The notes under the pieces were generated by a model. That model had not been told where the DNA came from. It made no database searches and was given only the letters and a program-made list of their open reading frames with translations. Positions 60,883-64,000 of a stretch of 64,000 bases of DNA are shown in pieces. The DNA comes from Gracilaria domingensis (taxonomy: Eukaryota > Rhodophyta > Florideophyceae > Gracilariales > Gracilariaceae). The position numbers were made by a program, and so were the translations under genes. Numbering within the stretch: position 1 is the stretch's first letter; every line of letters starts with the position of its first letter. The stretch lies in assembly GCA_022539475.1 (NCBI GenBank), contig VCMS01000295.1:1-64000 (forward strand), read 5' to 3'.

Positions 60883-61105
60883 CCGTTTTAGGTCACTGTC
60901 GTGGAATTGACTTGATTGTTGACGGATCACCGTTTTCTGACAACGATCAGAGGACTCTTTAGAGTTTTGGAGGTTGACAACTTTTGAACGTGAACCGCTG
61001 ACGTGGTGGTTTACCGAGAAGGTTTATTGAGTTTTCTTGTTCTTTGGAGACTCGTGTACGAGTTTAACTGGATCATCTGGATCAGATTGCTTACTGGTTT
61101 CCAGT

Positions 61106-63175
61106 ATGCCGCAACCGCCTCGAGGTTCTCGAGCTGGTTCAGCGCGGTCGTCAGCTGCGGTTCCACCCGTTGCACCGACGTCCCGGTCTATCCCAGATGA
61201 GGCGCAACCTCTTGAGGTCGTACCCCGCCCCCGGAGAACGCGCTCAGTTACGGAAGCACCTAAGGAAAACGTGGGTTCTGCTCAACCCGTCGTTGAGACA
61301 CCATCCATGGTTAACCCTAACGCTGCTACCGTAGCCGAGTTAACTAGGTTGGAATCCCGCTTGGATATTAATCACGCTGCTCACGTGGAACTCCTACAGG
61401 ATGTTACCTCGTTAAGGACGCAGGTTGATAATACCCAGGTGAGGGATGTCTCAGGAGACTTACGTCTTCTGAGAAGGGACGTGAATTCCATTATGGAAAA
61501 TCTGGGTACCCCAGACGTCTTCGTCACGGAGTACCGGGCATTTGTCGAGGAAATGCGCACCGATATCGGTCGAATTCGTTCGCGCTTGGAAACGCTGGAG
61601 GATACAATCCGTATGGATGAAGCTGTGGACGCACAGGTTCCTCAAGGAAATCCATCTGCGGATGAAGACCATCGTTCGGTGAAGCAGAAACGTCGACACC
61701 CAAAACGAGTTCACTATGATTCGGATTCATCGCGCTCTGACTCGAGCGGCATGACTGAAGACAGTTCGTCAGATTCATCTGATAGTGATGACAACCGTCA
61801 TAGGTCACGTTCGACACGGTCGAAAGCGACGCAGTCTACTCAGGCAGTGATGAGATCACGCGTGAAAGGACGGCGCCACTTGGGACTCAAAGAGTTAAAG
61901 CCGACGGACCCGCTCTACACAAGGCTGTTGTCGTACCGCTATTATCGGTTGGAAGATGTTACTTCGAATCGCTCCTCGCGAGGAACCGGTAAGGTGAAGG
62001 ACTACATTCGAAGGTTGAATGTTACCCTTGAAACAAGGAAGTTCTCGGGGACAGATCCTATCCTTATCTTGGATTTCCTTGCCAGGTTCGTCCAGGAGGC
62101 CGATATACTCGGTATGAGTGAAGCACAGGCATATGTGGCACTGCCGTACTTCCTAACAGGGACTGCGGAAGATCAGTACAACTCAGTTCGAGGAACCTCG
62201 AGAGCCTCGGAAGGAGGAGTCACGTGTTGGCCGGAAGCCGTGAACTACCTTCTCAGGTCGTACGCGACTTCCAACGCGATTTACAGTGCTACTCTTGCTG
62301 TTCGCGACACTAGACAGAAGAGTGGAGAATCCGAAACGGTTTATTCAACGCGGTTGAACAAAGCGTTTCACCTATGTGGTAATGTGTATTCCGCACAGGA
62401 GCGGTGTACCATGTTTGTTGATGGTTTGGACCCCACCATTCGGTCGTTGGTCGCTCGCCGACGCGAGGAAAAACGCCGAATGACGTACCTAGAGTTGGTT
62501 AATTACGCCCAGGCGGAAGGAGAGACGTATCGAGCCCGCAACCCGGGGCAGCGCCGCTCGAAAGCGCTACTCGCGGAGAGTTCGTCACCATCGATGTCGG
62601 TTTTGCGACGTGAAACCGCTGTCGGTGATGCTGATAACGTCCACTTCATCGGAAGTAACCCCGATTCTTACGGATCTACGGACCTGCCGTCAACCTCGAT
62701 TCCGAGCACGGAAGAAGACCCCGCATTGTATGCCCAAGGTGTCCGGGTGCCTGCAGCCCCGCTGCCTTACGCTAACAATTCGTCGCGTCTGAACCGTCCA
62801 GGGTGGAAGGACACAGCATTACAACGTCGAGTGGACAATCGCCCTCGCGACAAACCGGTCTCGGTCATATGTTACCAGTGCTACCTTCCAGGTCACGTAT
62901 CGACGCAGTGCGTATTTCCGCCGTCGCACAGGCCGAAAATCATTGCGTATTACGACGCCCTCACGCCCGAGGAAAAGGAATCTGTTCCACGAAAGGAATA
63001 TGATAAGGCCAGAGCTGAACTGGGATTACCGGTTCCGGTCTATGCTCAGCCCTCCGTTCCGGCACAGGCACCCTCGAACCAGGTTCAAGGCGAAGTACCC
63101 ACGCATGGGGTTCAGTTAGGCCCCCCGAACGGAGTTCACGCACCGAATTCGGTGAGCCCCGTTCAGAAAAACTGA
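61106..63175 (+). CDS. gag: Gag of element D
   Basis: ATG 61106 (MPQPPRGSRAGSARSS), 689 residues. The layout is as in A and C: basic N-terminus, coiled coil (LTRLESRLDINHAAHVELLQDVTSLRTQV), acidic Ser tract (SDSSDSDDNRHRS), gag domain (LLSYRYYRLEDVTSNRSSRGTGK to FHLCGNVYSAQERC), CCHC knuckle (CYQCYLPGHVSTQC) and a Pro/Val-rich tail. It ends SPVQKN at TGA 63173-63175. Confidence 0.94.
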   Translation: MPQPPRGSRAGSARSSAAVPPVAPTSRSIPDEAQPLEVVPRPRRTRSVTEAPKENVGSAQPVVETPSMVNPNAATVAELTRLESRLDINHAAHVELLQDVTSLRTQVDNTQVRDVSGDLRLLRRDVNSIMENLGTPDVFVTEYRAFVEEMRTDIGRIRSRLETLEDTIRMDEAVDAQVPQGNPSADEDHRSVKQKRRHPKRVHYDSDSSRSDSSGMTEDSSSDSSDSDDNRHRSRSTRSKATQSTQAVMRSRVKGRRHLGLKELKPTDPLYTRLLSYRYYRLEDVTSNRSSRGTGKVKDYIRRLNVTLETRKFSGTDPILILDFLARFVQEADILGMSEAQAYVALPYFLTGTAEDQYNSVRGTSRASEGGVTCWPEAVNYLLRSYATSNAIYSATLAVRDTRQKSGESETVYSTRLNKAFHLCGNVYSAQERCTMFVDGLDPTIRSLVARRREEKRRMTYLELVNYAQAEGETYRARNPGQRRSKALLAESSSPSMSVLRRETAVGDADNVHFIGSNPDSYGSTDLPSTSIPSTEEDPALYAQGVRVPAAPLPYANNSSRLNRPGWKDTALQRRVDNRPRDKPVSVICYQCYLPGHVSTQCVFPPSHRPKIIAYYDALTPEEKESVPRKEYDKARAELGLPVPVYAQPSVPAQAPSNQVQGEVPTHGVQLGPPNGVHAPNSVSPVQKN
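63164..63175 (+). promoter_or_regulatory. Predicted -1 ribosomal frameshift site, element D
   Basis: CAG AAA AAC TGA, identical to element C. The -1 frame (K L T S G V S) is the pol frame. The A run lies in the loop of a short TCAG...CTGA hairpin. Confidence 0.75.
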
Positions 63176-64000
63176 CTTCGGGAGTTTCCCCTACGGGAGA
63201 GGCGCCTTCCGAGCCGAAGTTAAAGGCGCCCGAGGCGTCACAGCTTCGCTCCCCAGCTGTTAGAATCCTTTCAAGAATAGCGGCTACAACTGACGTGAGC
63301 TCAGAACACCTTTCGGTTCTACGTCGTCCGTCGATACGGTCCCGTAATCTCCGTATTCCGGAAAGAGTTCTTGTGATGGCCAAGAGAAACTACCAAGTTT
63401 ATGCCGATCTTGGCTTGTCTAACCAGTTCATGGTTCGACAGTTGTCTGTGTTGGATACAGGAGCTGCACCGAACCTGATTCACCTTGAGTTGGTGCCACC
63501 CGCGCTACGGGATAAAATTCGTCATGGTCCAGGTTTGGATATCGCGGATGCCAACAATAACCCGTTGCGTACTCTTGGGTACATACCTCTCATGGTACGA
63601 TTAGGAACCTGTATGGTTAAAGTGGATTTCATGGTTTGCAAAAGCATTGCCGCACCAGTGATACTCGGTTGTGACTTTTGTGATCGTTTTGTTGAAGCGA
63701 TTCGACCTCGAGCTCGAGTTGTTACCATGGATGATGGTTCCGAAATACCGATTGTAAGGAAACCGCTAAAGAGAGCTACACGCAAGCGCGTCCCGCTCCC
63801 TGCTGCACAGGAAGTTCCAACCGTCGACCCGGTATCATCTAAGCTCCATGTGGCTCATGCCATCGCAATCCCTGCGCAATCCCAAGTTTGGGTCACCATA
63901 ACTACTAAGCAGTCCGGTCTACGTGTGGTACAACCATTGCCATCATTGTATGATCAGAAGCAACTCGCTTTGGCGAACGGAGTAATCTCGGTGGAACCCG
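63170..64000 (+). CDS. pol: Pol of element D, 5' end (protease)
   Basis: In the -1 frame after gag the sequence is open to the window end: ATTDVSSEHLSVLRRPSIRS, then MAKRNYQVYADLGLSNQFM (ATG 63379), the protease motif LSVLDTGAAPN and IADANNNPL. Then come ILGCDFCDRFVEAIRPRARV and PAQSQVWVTI. Alignment with C predicts RT about 300 codons further on. Confidence 0.85.

Larger units (their letters stand above)
60028..64000 (+). mobile_element. Ty3/gypsy element D, 5' portion
   Basis: LTR, PBS, leader, complete gag and the start of pol (protease), truncated by the window end. Gag and the gag-pol junction align with A and C, but the element is on the opposite strand. Confidence 0.9.

Overview
The window is a transposon-rich stretch of a nuclear genome from a eukaryote whose genes carry few introns. 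Long LTR retrotransposons alternate with small islands of single-exon genes. This organisation resembles florideophyte red algae, but no host gene here fixes the lineage, so that placement is a tentative inference. Several genes are broken by single in-frame stops or one-base frame breaks, so decay and uncorrected assembly errors cannot be separated by eye.

Layout: (1) 1-18716 is a minus-strand Ty3/gypsy element (B) split by a complete, later minus-strand chromovirus (A, 3968-15900, identical 763-bp LTRs, GTTCT target duplication). (2) 19580-23841 is one host gene cut by a complete Tigger/pogo-like DNA transposon (20476-22441, TA duplication). (3) 24068-26794 is a GC-rich island with a TRM61-type tRNA methyltransferase, a DUF2039 (C9orf85-like) zinc protein and an unresolved gene. 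(4) 27061-30100 holds a broken unknown gene and a dense cluster of long foldback hairpins. (5) 30221-33720 is a Plavaka/CACTA-like transposase gene followed by a G-rich palindromic satellite. (6) 34152-41347 is a host-like island: a ParB-fold protein, two convergent HAD-phosphatase paralogues, a ketopantoate-reductase-like gene, a ribulose-phosphate epimerase fragment, a three-copy structured repeat and a coiled-coil gene. (7) 41700-53475 is a complete young chromovirus (C, 858-bp LTRs differing at one base, TCTGC duplication) with intact gag and pol and a long antisense gene between pol and the 3' LTR. (8) 53513-59896 is AT-rich, with remnants of a tyrosine-recombinase mobile element, an old LTR-like fragment and three arrays of a GAACGTTC palindrome. 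(9) 60028-64000 is the 5' end of a plus-strand Ty3/gypsy element (D).

The four retroelements share a plan: a primer-binding site matching the same kind of tRNA 3' end, gag with a CCHC knuckle, pol in the -1 frame and, where visible, a chromodomain. In A, C and D a predicted frameshift site lies exactly at the gag stop. Beyond this, each element is studded with its own signature short palindrome across coding and non-coding DNA (ACCANNTGGT in B, CCG...CGG hairpins in C, ACTC...GAGT in D, mixed 11-14-nt hairpins in A). This frame-independent layer, plus a ladder of internal polypurine tracts and the antisense gene with its own TATA box in C, is the least explained and most interesting content.
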